Source: an uncultured Winogradskyella sp.
GTDB lineage: Bacteria > Bacteroidota > Bacteroidia > Flavobacteriales > Flavobacteriaceae
Length of the DNA stretch: 64,000 nt
Assembly: GCF_947496485.1 (NCBI RefSeq)
Contig: NZ_CANMCZ010000001.1
Span: 1,111,596 to 1,175,595 of the forward strand
Direction of reading: 5' to 3'
Positions 9,196 through 15,964 of this stretch are shown here, piece by piece; the stretch's first letter is position 1, and each line of letters starts with the position of its first letter. Under the pieces are notes generated by a model, which saw only the letters and a program-made list of their open reading frames with translations, was not told the DNA's origin and did no database searches. The translations under genes were made by a program, and so were the position numbers.

Positions 9196-11994
9196 TTACT
9201 TGACATTCAATAAATAATTAACAATAGAAATATCATTTTCTAAATTTAACTTCTTTTTTAATCGGTATCTATGCGTTTCTACTCCTCTAACTGAGATATT
9301 CATAAGTGGTGCAATTTCTTTTGATGAAAGATTCATTTTGATGTATGCACAAATCTTTAAATCTTTTGGTGTAAGTTTAGAATGTCTTGATTTTAATCTT
9401 TCGAAAAACTCATCGTGTACTTGACTAAAATTATTTTCAAAAATCTCCCATTCATCTTTTAAAACAATTGAATTATCCAATTTTTTTACAAGTTTCTTAT
9501 AAGAATAATAGTTACTGAAACCTTCTTTATTAATCATTAATTCTTTTTTAATGTCTTGTAGAGTTTCATTCTTCTTAACTAAAGCCATGGCATTATTTGC
9601 TAATTGTTTGCTTTTGAGCTTAATTTCGTTCTGAAGAGATTCATTTTTGAGCTGTACTATATGCTTTTCATTTTCCAGAGTCTTCTCTCTTAATAGTTTT
9701 TCTTGTTCTTTTTGAAATTTAATTTGCAATACTTTTTGCTCTTTAAGAATTTTTCTCTCATGTAATATATATATCAAAATAACACTTGAAATAATTAAAA
9801 ATCCATAAAGGATAAATCCGACCCAATCCTTATACCATGGAGGTAATACATTAATATTTAATTTAGTTACAGTTGAAATCCCACCTAAATCATTACCTGT
9901 TCTAAAAGCTAGAGTATATGTATCGCTAGGTAGATTAGATAATTCAAGTCTATAATCGTCGATTTTGTGCCAACTTACAGAATCTTTATTGAAAAATGAA
10001 TATTCAAAAAAGTGGTTTTTAGAGTTTGGAGAAGATAATGAAATACCAATATTTTCATTAAATTTAAAATCAACTACTTCTCCACGATTTAATTCTACAG
10101 CTTCATTGTTTATCTCAATTTTTTCAATTTCAGGTTCAAACAAATCCGAATTAGTATAAAACTTGTCGTTTATGAGCATAAATCCATCGTTCAAGTTTAA
10201 AGCATAAGTGATGTCATTTATTTTAGAAATATTCTCATAACCAATAATTAATCTATTTTCGAAAAAGTTATTAGTTAAGAATAAGTTTGCTTTGTTGTTT
10301 CCAATAGATTTAAAATTAATTATATCGTTACCTTGTTTTAAAACTATTTGATCTACATCTTCTTCTGAAATAATATAAGAATCTTTACCAAAATTTTTAT
10401 TTAAAAAACTATATGGAACAATACTGTCTATTAAAGGTTCATATTTTTGCCAGCCGCTATTCGTCTTAAAACAAATATCATTTTTTAGTTTATAAACTCT
10501 AGTATTATAATTAAGATCAATCCCCTTTTTCTCATAGTTTTCTATATTTAAAATGGAATCATAACTATCACTAAATTTTATTCTGTACAACCCTTTATAT
10601 GCATGAGATGCCCAAGCAGTTGTTTCATCTTCAAAAACCAGAAATCTAATAGGAATAGTGGTTTCGCCTATATGTTTTACATCCCAATTATCATTAGTCT
10701 TTACAAATCTTACTAACCCAGCATAAGTACCTTGAATAAAGATGTTTGACTTTTCTGGAACTTTTTTTATAGTCCAACCGCCTGTGAATGTAGAAATTAA
10801 TTTTAATTTATTATTTCTTACTAGAAACGTACCATCATTATGTCCGCAAAAAAGCTCACCATTAATCTCCTTTAAATTCCAAACTTGACCTTGGGACCCT
10901 TCTATAAATTTTAATGCGTTATTCTCATCTAAGAAAAAAAGCCCTGTATTACTACCTATATAAATAACGCCATTATATTTAATTACATCGTAAACTGCCC
11001 CAAGCTTACCTGAAACATCATTAAAAAAATAATTTTGACTATTTAGATCAACGGAAGTCAAACCATTATCGAGGCCTAACCAAAGTTTTTGTTCAGAGTC
11101 AAGATATTGACACAAAACTGTATTATTTTGAAGTCCATTGCTCTTATTTATGTGAAAAAGAACTTTTCCTAGCTGATCTGTGAGGTAAATTCCGTTCTTA
11201 ATGGTCCCAAACACCATTCTGCCATTACTCTGAATAGAGAAATTATTAAGCTGATGTTGTTTTATATCATCATTTATTTTAAACTGTACGGGTCTAAGAT
11301 TTTTGTTGTCATATAAAAAGCATCCTTTCAACGAAGTCGTTATCAGTAATTCATCTTGATATTTCGATATTGAAATAACTTTGGTATCCTCAAGTAAACT
11401 ATGAGTTATTTTTGGTGTTAGAATATCATTATCTAAACCAAATATTCCATTTTTGAGTGTGGATATATATAGTTCTTCATCAACAATATTGCAAGAGATA
11501 ACAGCTGAAATCGGTTCAATTTTCTTTATAGCGCCATCAGAATGATAAACATATATATTTAAAAATGACCTGAAAATTATTGTGCCCTTATATGGTAAAA
11601 TCTGCCAGAACTCCTCGTTTGAAGAAATTAAAGATTTAATTGAATTGCTCAAAGATGTATAAAACAGTTCTCCTTTTGAATTTTTTTTCCAATAGCCAAA
11701 CTCTTCAAAAGAACCTGTAAATACTAAATCATTGTGCGCGAGTACAGATCGTATAGTCGTTTTATTAGGTAATTCAAAAAAAAGCCATTTTAAGCCATCA
11801 TATTCCAATAACCCGTTATTATTAGCTACATATAATTTGCCATCTTTCGCTTTAGATACGCCCCAATTTTGGTTACCTGCTTTATACTCTGATAATGAAT
11901 AGTTTTCAAAATAAGGTGAATATTGAGCAGTTAAATCATTGGATGTAAATACCAAAAACAAGATTATATAATACCCACAATACTTTAGTTTCAT
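9196..11994 (-). CDS. Membrane-spanning sensor-regulator: beta-propeller, Y_Y_Y domain, TM helix, LuxR HTH
   Basis: This 932-residue protein has a signal peptide, a long extracytoplasmic beta-propeller (Reg_prop-like, about 25-620), a Y_Y_Y-type Ig domain (about 630-735), one TM helix (GFILYGFLIISSVILIYILH, near 745-765), a coiled coil rich in K/E/Q/L, and a C-terminal LuxR/GerE HTH (LTPKDLKICAYIKMNLSSKE to the end). It has no histidine kinase or receiver domain, so it is a one-component transmembrane regulator, like those next to many Bacteroidota glycan loci. The extracytoplasmic half probably senses an oligosaccharide; the HTH probably activates the adjacent susC operon. Hybrid two-component systems have the same sensor half but end in AraC-type HTH and contain kinase domains. 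Confidence 0.9.
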   Translation of the reverse strand: MKLKYCGYYIILFLVFTSNDLTAQYSPYFENYSLSEYKAGNQNWGVSKAKDGKLYVANNNGLLEYDGLKWLFFELPNKTTIRSVLAHNDLVFTGSFEEFGYWKKNSKGELFYTSLSNSIKSLISSNEEFWQILPYKGTIIFRSFLNIYVYHSDGAIKKIEPISAVISCNIVDEELYISTLKNGIFGLDNDILTPKITHSLLEDTKVISISKYQDELLITTSLKGCFLYDNKNLRPVQFKINDDIKQHQLNNFSIQSNGRMVFGTIKNGIYLTDQLGKVLFHINKSNGLQNNTVLCQYLDSEQKLWLGLDNGLTSVDLNSQNYFFNDVSGKLGAVYDVIKYNGVIYIGSNTGLFFLDENNALKFIEGSQGQVWNLKEINGELFCGHNDGTFLVRNNKLKLISTFTGGWTIKKVPEKSNIFIQGTYAGLVRFVKTNDNWDVKHIGETTIPIRFLVFEDETTAWASHAYKGLYRIKFSDSYDSILNIENYEKKGIDLNYNTRVYKLKNDICFKTNSGWQKYEPLIDSIVPYSFLNKNFGKDSYIISEEDVDQIVLKQGNDIINFKSIGNNKANLFLTNNFFENRLIIGYENISKINDITYALNLNDGFMLINDKFYTNSDLFEPEIEKIEINNEAVELNRGEVVDFKFNENIGISLSSPNSKNHFFEYSFFNKDSVSWHKIDDYRLELSNLPSDTYTLAFRTGNDLGGISTVTKLNINVLPPWYKDWVGFILYGFLIISSVILIYILHERKILKEQKVLQIKFQKEQEKLLREKTLENEKHIVQLKNESLQNEIKLKSKQLANNAMALVKKNETLQDIKKELMINKEGFSNYYSYKKLVKKLDNSIVLKDEWEIFENNFSQVHDEFFERLKSRHSKLTPKDLKICAYIKMNLSSKEIAPLMNISVRGVETHRYRLKKKLNLENDISIVNYLLNVK

Positions 11995-12146
11995 TCTTCT
12001 TACTGTTATAACAAAATCCCGAAATCATAATGATTACATTTTCTTAACATGACTAAATATACTTATCTTTTTTAAACATAGAGAAAAATCTAAAAACACT
12101 AGGCATTACAAATTAGTGTAAAACTAATAAAGATGAAATGCAAAGT

Positions 12147-12175
12147 AAAAGAGCAACCAAATTGGTTGCTCTTTT
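12147..12175. terminator. Bidirectional rho-independent terminator
   Basis: AAAGAGCAACCAA and TTGGTTGCTCTTT form a perfect stem with a three-base loop and A/T tracts on both sides. It lies just after the stop of the minus-strand metallopeptidase gene and so ends that transcript. Confidence 0.8.
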
Positions 12176-12196
12176 ATGTTATAAAATCATTGTAAT

Positions 12197-13504
12197 CTAA
12201 TTCTTTATTATTTTCTTAACAATACTCGTCCCTGTGGTTTCATTTGTAACCTTAAGAAAATATATTGCATCTTCAAGCTGATTTAAATTGGAAATTGAAA
12301 TCGCACCATTTTCAACTGTTTCTCTACTATCAATAATTCTACGACCATTAATATCCCATAAACTTATGTTGTACTCATCATTAAAACCATTAGATAGTTT
12401 TATAGTGATGGCTGATTTAAAAGGATTAGGACCTACTGATACATTATAAACTCTAATGTCATCAACAGATAATGCGCCTGGGCAAATAGACCATCCCATA
12501 TCTTGAAATAATCCTAAAGTTATTGGCCCAGGATTATGATTAGCTGAACCAGGACCGACTTCATGTCTCATTAATGAATTAATATTCTCTATTGGAAAAG
12601 AAGGTGTATTCCAGTGATATATGCTCGATCCACCATTAAAAGATGCTGGAGCATAAATTTGCGGTAATGCACCACCTTGACCAAATTGTGCAACTGACGT
12701 TGGTGCATTAATAAACAAGTCGTTACTTACAAGTTCTGTACCTAATGCCGCTGAAGGGTCAGGGAAACTTAAAATCGCTGCACCAGTACCATTTTCAACG
12801 AATGCATCATATACAGCCGGAATGTTATTATTTGGTTCTCGGACTGCACCTATATCATCAGGGAAACTTGTTGTTACATCTGAAAAGCCAATAAAACCAA
12901 GACCATGACCAAGTTCATGTAACACAACGGTAACAAAATCAATTTGGTTTCCTGGAGGATTAGCGTCTGTGCCATAATACCAATTTGCCTCACTACTAAA
13001 ATTTGCAGTAATATCATTAGATCCACCAAATGTACTTCGATCTGCACCTTCAAGTTTTTCCCATATTGCAGCCGGATAAAAGATATTGGGTTGTGAACCA
13101 GGTGCTGATGATGTTAAAAAAGTTGCAGGTCCTGCACTACCCAAAACGTTTGGCCCTAGAGCGGTAAATGAGGCATTTACATTAATTGGCACAGAAGAAT
13201 CGATTGAATTTGCCCAGATATCTACAGCGTATTGAAAAGCCGCCTGCGCTTCTGGCGTAAATCCATTATAACTTACTACAAATGTTGCACACGGATTTCC
13301 ACCACCTTTCATCTTCGCGGCAGTTTCAGGAGCTCTTGGAACTGAAACAAGCCCTGCAAATTCACCTAAAGGTAGAACACAACCAGGTTCAGTCGGAGTA
13401 TATTTTTGCGGTACAAAAGTGGTTTCTTGAGCACTTAAAAAAAGTGATGAAACCAAAAACAGATATGCAAATAAGGATTTAAAATTGAAAGTAATTTTTC
13501 TCAT
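12197..13504 (-). CDS. T9SS-exported zinc metallopeptidase-like protein
   Basis: This 435-residue protein has a Sec signal (LFLSAQ), a zinc-protease helix VVLHELGHGLGF near residue 195, and a type A T9SS C-terminal sorting domain (about 360-435, starting VSVGPNPF and ending in SIVKKIIKN). The HExxH motif gives two zinc ligands and the catalytic Glu. The metzincin third ligand (HExxHxxGxxH/D) is not at the expected position, where the sequence reads GFIGF, so the third ligand must come from elsewhere or the fold is not a classical metzincin. It is probably secreted or surface-attached and degrades protein. It stands alone with its own terminator. Confidence 0.75.
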   Translation of the reverse strand: MRKITFNFKSLFAYLFLVSSLFLSAQETTFVPQKYTPTEPGCVLPLGEFAGLVSVPRAPETAAKMKGGGNPCATFVVSYNGFTPEAQAAFQYAVDIWANSIDSSVPINVNASFTALGPNVLGSAGPATFLTSSAPGSQPNIFYPAAIWEKLEGADRSTFGGSNDITANFSSEANWYYGTDANPPGNQIDFVTVVLHELGHGLGFIGFSDVTTSFPDDIGAVREPNNNIPAVYDAFVENGTGAAILSFPDPSAALGTELVSNDLFINAPTSVAQFGQGGALPQIYAPASFNGGSSIYHWNTPSFPIENINSLMRHEVGPGSANHNPGPITLGLFQDMGWSICPGALSVDDIRVYNVSVGPNPFKSAITIKLSNGFNDEYNISLWDINGRRIIDSRETVENGAISISNLNQLEDAIYFLKVTNETTGTSIVKKIIKN

Positions 13505-13734
13505 AGTTTAATCTTTTTTGGTGATTAAAAATAATGTAAAATTCCATAATTCAAGGAATTCTTTCAAATTAATTGATAAGATAGTCCTTAAAACACTCGT
13601 TTTAATTGATAGATGGAATAAGTGCGTATAATATATAAAGTAAAATAAGTTCTGTCTTAGAAATTAAATTTGTACTACTTTTTTAAGTATTGAGTGATTA
13701 TAATAGCTAGACTATAAACTTTATAGGCATAAAA

Positions 13735-13767
13735 TTTGGATATTAAACTGATATTATAGCATATTTG
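13735..13767 (+). promoter_or_regulatory. Bacteroidota-type promoter for the small ORF
   Basis: TTTG (13735-13738) and CATATTTG (13760-13767, one mismatch to TAnnTTTG) are 21 bases apart, slightly longer than the usual 19-20. Initiation would fall about 13773, a few bases before ATGATG. Confidence 0.45.
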
Positions 13768-13775
13768 TACCACAA

Positions 13776-13892
13776 ATGATGACTACAATAGTACATAGAG
13801 CACCTAAATCACTGATGTGTCAGTGGGATTATCGTGGAAATAATGAATTATTTCAACGACAAGGACGTTATGTATCTATTTTTAATCATTAA
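13776..13892 (+). CDS. Unrecognised 38-residue ORF, near-leaderless
   Basis: The ORF starts ATGATGACTACA and encodes 38 residues including TIVHRAPKSLMCQWDYRGNN, ending in FNH. It is below the length cutoff of the ORF track. It sits between a promoter-like motif, which would leave almost no 5' leader, and a strong terminator 39 bases after the stop, so the unit looks like a discrete transcript of about 190 nt. I do not recognise the product. It could be a small basic protein, a leader peptide, or an RNA whose ORF is incidental. The first residues resemble the start of pirins, but nothing else does. Confidence 0.4.
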   Translation: MMTTIVHRAPKSLMCQWDYRGNNELFQRQGRYVSIFNH

Positions 13893-13930
13893 TTATATAT
13901 GATTTAAATACAAAAACTATAAATAGTACA

Positions 13931-13958
13931 AGCGTTCAAGAAATTGGACGCTTTTTTT
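13931..13958 (+). terminator. Rho-independent terminator with GAAA loop
   Basis: AGCGTTCAA pairs with TTGGACGCT (one U-G) around a GAAA loop, followed by seven T. It ends the small-ORF transcript. Confidence 0.85.
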
Positions 13959-14013
13959 ATGAAAAAAATTAGAAGAATTTGAAATTAGACTTTAAAAAAT
14001 AAAATAACACGTA

Positions 14014-14099
14014 TTGAAGACTAAGCAATTGGGAGACAGACGCTTGCCACAAACCTTCAAGGATCTGCGTAATGCGGACAGGAATTTCTTTGTCTTCAA
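14014..14099 (+). ncRNA. 6S-like RNA candidate (possible 6S-Flavo)
   Basis: The closing helix is TTGAAGAC-T-AAG-C-AATT at the 5' end against AATT-T-CTT-T-GTCTTCAA at the 3' end (15 pairs, two mismatches). It encloses a large unpaired region with a small CCT/AGG hairpin followed by CTGCGTAATGCGG. A long closing stem, a central bubble and a 3' bubble-side hairpin are the architecture of 6S RNA, which binds sigma-A holoenzyme; Rfam has a 6S-Flavo family. The plus strand is chosen because the hairpin-then-TGCGG order resembles other 6S RNAs. The family assignment comes from folding by eye, and I saw no clear promoter. Confidence 0.45.
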
Positions 14100-14144
14100 A
14101 TTAATATAACTAATTGATAATCAATAAATTAAATAAACTTTTTA

Positions 14145-14175
14145 TTTGTTTTTTTAAAAATAGTTTTCATCTTTG
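14145..14175 (+). promoter_or_regulatory. Promoter of the attenuator/TPR/tRNA island
   Basis: TTTG at 14145-14148 and CATCTTTG at 14168-14175 (one mismatch to TAnnTTTG) are exactly 19 bases apart, the flavobacterial consensus spacing. Initiation would be near 14180, giving a leader of about 280 nt before the TPR start codon. Confidence 0.6.
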
Positions 14176-14230
14176 CAGCGCAGAATTGAATAATTCGCAA
14201 TAACATTAAATAATAACAAAACAAGAAGCC

Positions 14231-14308
14231 ATGCTAAAACATAAAGTAGCATTTCAAAATTTAAGTTATGACCTCGAGTCATTTACACGGCTTCGGTATT
14301 TTCTGTAG
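14231..14308 (+). CDS. 25-codon leader peptide ORF of a putative attenuator
   Basis: The ORF begins ATGCTAAAACAT and its second half reads SYDLESFTRLRYFL before TAG. It includes Tyr, Asp, Glu, Lys, Leu, Arg, Gln, Phe and Thr codons, that is, every amino acid I could assign to a tRNA in the array downstream. It also uses codons that should be rare in such AT-rich DNA (CTC, GAG, CGG twice, CTG). The 5' strand of an antiterminator (GCTTCGG, 14290-14296) lies inside its last codons, so a ribosome reaching the stop would cover it. I infer a translational attenuator; no expression evidence is available. Confidence 0.5.
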   Translation: MLKHKVAFQNLSYDLESFTRLRYFL

Positions 14309-14362
14309 ATAATTTATTTCCCAGAGAAGAATCCGAAGCAAACAAACTGTTTCGGATTTTTT
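14290..14362 (+). promoter_or_regulatory. Mutually exclusive antiterminator/terminator (attenuator)
   Basis: GCTTCGG (14290-14296) pairs with CCGAAGC (14333-14339), forming an antiterminator extended by TTTTCT/AGAA pairs. The same downstream strand, AATCCGAA (14330-14337), can instead pair with TTCGGATT (14351-14358) followed by a run of six T, a rho-independent terminator. The two structures exclude each other and the 5' strand is within the leader ORF, as in classical amino-acid operon attenuators. Confidence 0.6.
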
Positions 14363-14461
14363 ATTTCAAAAAATTTAAGAGTACATAAATCTGAACAGTT
14401 TTAAGAGCATCACAACATGTGTTGCATTTAAAACAGTAACAAACTATTGAATAAAATTATC

Positions 14462-15043
14462 ATGGAAAATAATTTACATAACAGCTATTTGTTCAAAGCG
14501 ATGGAAGCTTATCCCTGGGAATTAGAAAAAGCAGTAGAGGCATTAAATTATGCTTTGTCTTATGACCCAGAAAATGTGAAAGCCTTGCATTTAATGGCAA
14601 AAGTGCACTATGAGCAATTAGGTGATAATGAAACGGCTAAAAGCTATTTTGAAAGGGCTTTAGCAAGTAGATTGGATATGCCAGATATATATCCAGACTA
14701 CATCAGATTATTAATTAATAATCACGATTTCAAAGAAGCCCAAAGATTAATTGACTTTGCTAAAACTGTAAAAGGAATTGACAGAGCAGGTATCGCTTTA
14801 GCTCAAGGTCAACTTTATGAAAGCATGACATTGTTTGTCGAAGCAGAAAAGGCTTTAAAAGATGCAAAGCAATTAGCATTGAACAATGATTTTATCAGTT
14901 ACGTTGATGACATTTTAACTCGAGTTAAGAAGAAAAAAAAGATTCAGGCTAACGAAAATAGAATCATAGAGAATCAGGCTAAAAAAGAAGTGGAGGCCGA
15001 ACCTAAAAAGTGGTTTCAAAATCGATTAAATAATTTATTGTAA
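14462..15043 (+). CDS. Tetratricopeptide-repeat protein
   Basis: I place the start at the ATG 15 bases inside the ORF-track entry, which begins with a TTG; the protein is then about 193 residues (MENNLHNSYLF). It contains three or more TPR-like helical pairs (EKAVEALNYALSYDPENVKA, NETAKSYFERALASRLDMPD, FVEAEKALKDAKQLALNND) and a basic, charged C-terminal tail. It has no signal peptide or TM segment, so it is a cytoplasmic scaffold. It is the first full gene after the attenuator and ends 55 bases before the first tRNA, so it is probably cotranscribed with the tRNA array. TPR proteins give protein-protein contacts; the partner is unknown, but the slipin gene at the other end of the array is a candidate. 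Confidence 0.75.
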   Translation: MENNLHNSYLFKAMEAYPWELEKAVEALNYALSYDPENVKALHLMAKVHYEQLGDNETAKSYFERALASRLDMPDIYPDYIRLLINNHDFKEAQRLIDFAKTVKGIDRAGIALAQGQLYESMTLFVEAEKALKDAKQLALNNDFISYVDDILTRVKKKKKIQANENRIIENQAKKEVEAEPKKWFQNRLNNLL

Positions 15044-15067
15044 TTAAAAAAAGAAAGGAGAAATAAC

Positions 15068-15095
15068 AAATCGGCAAATTTCGGTTTGCCGATTT
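15068..15095 (+). terminator. Hairpin between the TPR gene and the tRNA array
   Basis: AAATCGGCAAA and TTTGCCGATTT form a perfect 11-bp stem around TTTCGG, ending three bases before tRNA-Tyr. Only three T follow, so it may be a leaky terminator or a processing site that separates the mRNA from the tRNA part of the transcript. Confidence 0.6.
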
Positions 15096-15098
15096 ACT

Positions 15099-15180
15099 GG
15101 GAATGCGTCCAAGTAGGAGAGTGGAGTCAGTCTGTAAAACTGATGCTTAAGCTTAATAGGTTCGAATCCTATGATTCCCA
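15099..15180 (+). tRNA. tRNA-Tyr (GTA)
   Basis: Acceptor GGGAATG/GATTCCC (the seventh pair is G-G), anticodon stem TCAGT/ACTGA around CTGTAAA, a long class II variable region (TGCTTAAGCTTA) and T-arm ATAGG-TTCGAAT-CCTAT with discriminator A. The anticodon is GTA. No CCA is encoded. This is the only array tRNA with a class II variable arm. Confidence 0.9.
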
Positions 15181-15185
15181 CAACT

Positions 15186-15258
15186 AGTATCGTAGCTCAA
15201 TGGTTAGAGTGCTCGGTTGTCTCCCGAGAAGTTGCGAGTTCGAATCTCGTCGGTACTG
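15186..15258 (+). tRNA. tRNA-Asp (GTC)
   Basis: Acceptor AGTATCG/CGGTACT (one G-U), anticodon stem CTCGG/CCGAG around TTGTCTC, T-arm GCGAG-TTCGAAT-CTCGT and discriminator G, as expected for Asp. It starts with A1, unusual for bacterial tRNA-Asp. Confidence 0.9.
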
Positions 15259-15263
15259 CTAAT

Positions 15264-15336
15264 GCTCTATTAGCATAGTGGTTTAGTGCATCCGACTTTC
15301 TATCGGAAGACAAGGGTTCGATTCCCTTATAGAGTA
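15264..15336 (+). tRNA. tRNA-Glu (TTC)
   Basis: Acceptor GCTCTAT/ATAGAGT, anticodon stem TCCGA/TCGGA around CTTTCTA, T-arm AAGGG-TTCGATT-CCCTT, discriminator A. The anticodon is TTC. Confidence 0.9.
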
Positions 15337-15341
15337 CATAA

Positions 15342-15414
15342 TGAGGTGTAGCTTAATTGTTAAAGCACCGAGCTTTTAACTCGGGTGATTTAGGTTCAAG
15401 TCCTAATACCTCAA
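15342..15414 (+). tRNA. tRNA-Lys (TTT)
   Basis: Acceptor TGAGGTG/TACCTCA (last pair G-U), anticodon stem CCGAG/CTCGG around CTTTTAA, T-arm TTAGG-TTCAAGT-CCTAA, discriminator A. The U1-A72 end pair is atypical. Confidence 0.9.
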
Positions 15415-15419
15415 CAATT

Positions 15420-15493
15420 GCAGGAATGGCGGAATAGGCATACGCTCTTGTCTTAGAAACAAGATTTTGAGAGTTCGAATCTCTCTTCCTGTA
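15420..15493 (+). tRNA. tRNA-Leu (TAG) with short variable loop
   Basis: Acceptor GCAGGAA/TTCCTGT, a Leu-like D-arm (GGCGGAATAGGC), anticodon stem CTTGT/ACAAG around CTTAGAA, T-arm GAGAG-TTCGAAT-CTCTC. Only about five bases (ATTTT) lie between the anticodon and T stems, whereas bacterial tRNA-Leu normally has a long class II arm there. Confidence 0.88.
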
Positions 15494-15498
15494 CTAAT

Positions 15499-15572
15499 GC
15501 TTCGCTGGCCAAACTGGAAAAGGCAACACGTTTAAGCCGTGTGATTTCTTGGTTCGAATCCAAGGCGAAGTA
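15499..15572 (+). tRNA. tRNA-Leu (TAA) with short variable loop
   Basis: Acceptor GCTTCGC/GCGAAGT, anticodon stem ACACG/CGTGT around TTTAAGC, T-arm CTTGG-TTCGAATC-CAAG, discriminator A. It too lacks the class II variable arm; only GATTT separates the two stems. Confidence 0.88.
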
Positions 15573-15577
15573 CAAAT

Positions 15578-15649
15578 AAGCTCATGGTGTAGCGGATAGC
15601 ATTCAAAGCTACGGACTTTGAGGTATGGGTTCGAATCCTATTGGGCTTA
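15578..15649 (+). tRNA. tRNA-Arg (ACG)
   Basis: Acceptor AAGCTCA/TGGGCTT (one U-G), anticodon stem CAAAG/CTTTG around CTACGGA, T-arm ATGGG-TTCGAAT-CCTAT. The anticodon ACG would be edited to ICG by TadA as in the ordinary tRNA-Arg. Confidence 0.88.
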
Positions 15650-15655
15650 CAATAA

Positions 15656-15726
15656 TAACCTGTGGTGTAATGGTAACACTCAAGATTTTGATTCTTGTAT
15701 TATAGGTTCGAATCCTATCAGGTTAT
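15656..15726 (+). tRNA. tRNA-Gln (TTG)
   Basis: Acceptor TAACCTG/CAGGTTA, D-arm GTGTAATGGTAACAC, anticodon stem CAAGA/TCTTG around TTTTGAT, T-arm ATAGG-TTCGAAT-CCTAT, discriminator T. The U1-A72 end pair fits Gln. Confidence 0.88.
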
Positions 15727-15729
15727 CTG

Positions 15730-15799
15730 GTGTCTATAGTGTAATGGCTCGCACAGGAGGTATATCCATCTAGATCAAGTTCGAATCTTGATAGACACT
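15730..15799 (+). tRNA. tRNA of uncertain identity (best-fit anticodon ATA)
   Basis: Acceptor GTGTCTA/TAGACAC, D-stem GTGT/GCAC and T-arm TCAAG-TTCGAAT-CTTGA are sound. The anticodon arm AGGAG-GTATATC-CATCT has one A-A mismatch and one G-U; with T at position 33 the anticodon reads ATA, which would decode Tyr and is not normal in bacteria. The variable loop is three bases and the discriminator is T. It may be degenerate or rely on base modification. Confidence 0.7.
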
Positions 15800-15805
15800 A
15801 AAACC

Positions 15806-15878
15806 GGAACAGTAGCAAAGTTGGTCAATGCACTAGACTGAAGCTCTAGCGATACAGGTTCGAATCCTGTCTGTTCCA
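15806..15878 (+). tRNA. tRNA-Phe (GAA)
   Basis: Acceptor GGAACAG/CTGTTCC, anticodon stem CTAGA/TCTAG around CTGAAGC, T-arm ACAGG-TTCGAAT-CCTGT, discriminator A. All arms are intact. Confidence 0.92.
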
Positions 15879-15964
15879 CTAACGTTCATTGAAATCTTAT
15901 GAAATTCAATTATTGAGTTTCATAACTAAAAAATCATCAGTCTTTAATTTTGATTATTGAATGA

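Noticed and set aside
13776-13892. The small ORF as a pirin fragment
   Set aside because: Only the first few residues (TIVHRA) resemble pirins; the rest has no pirin motif.
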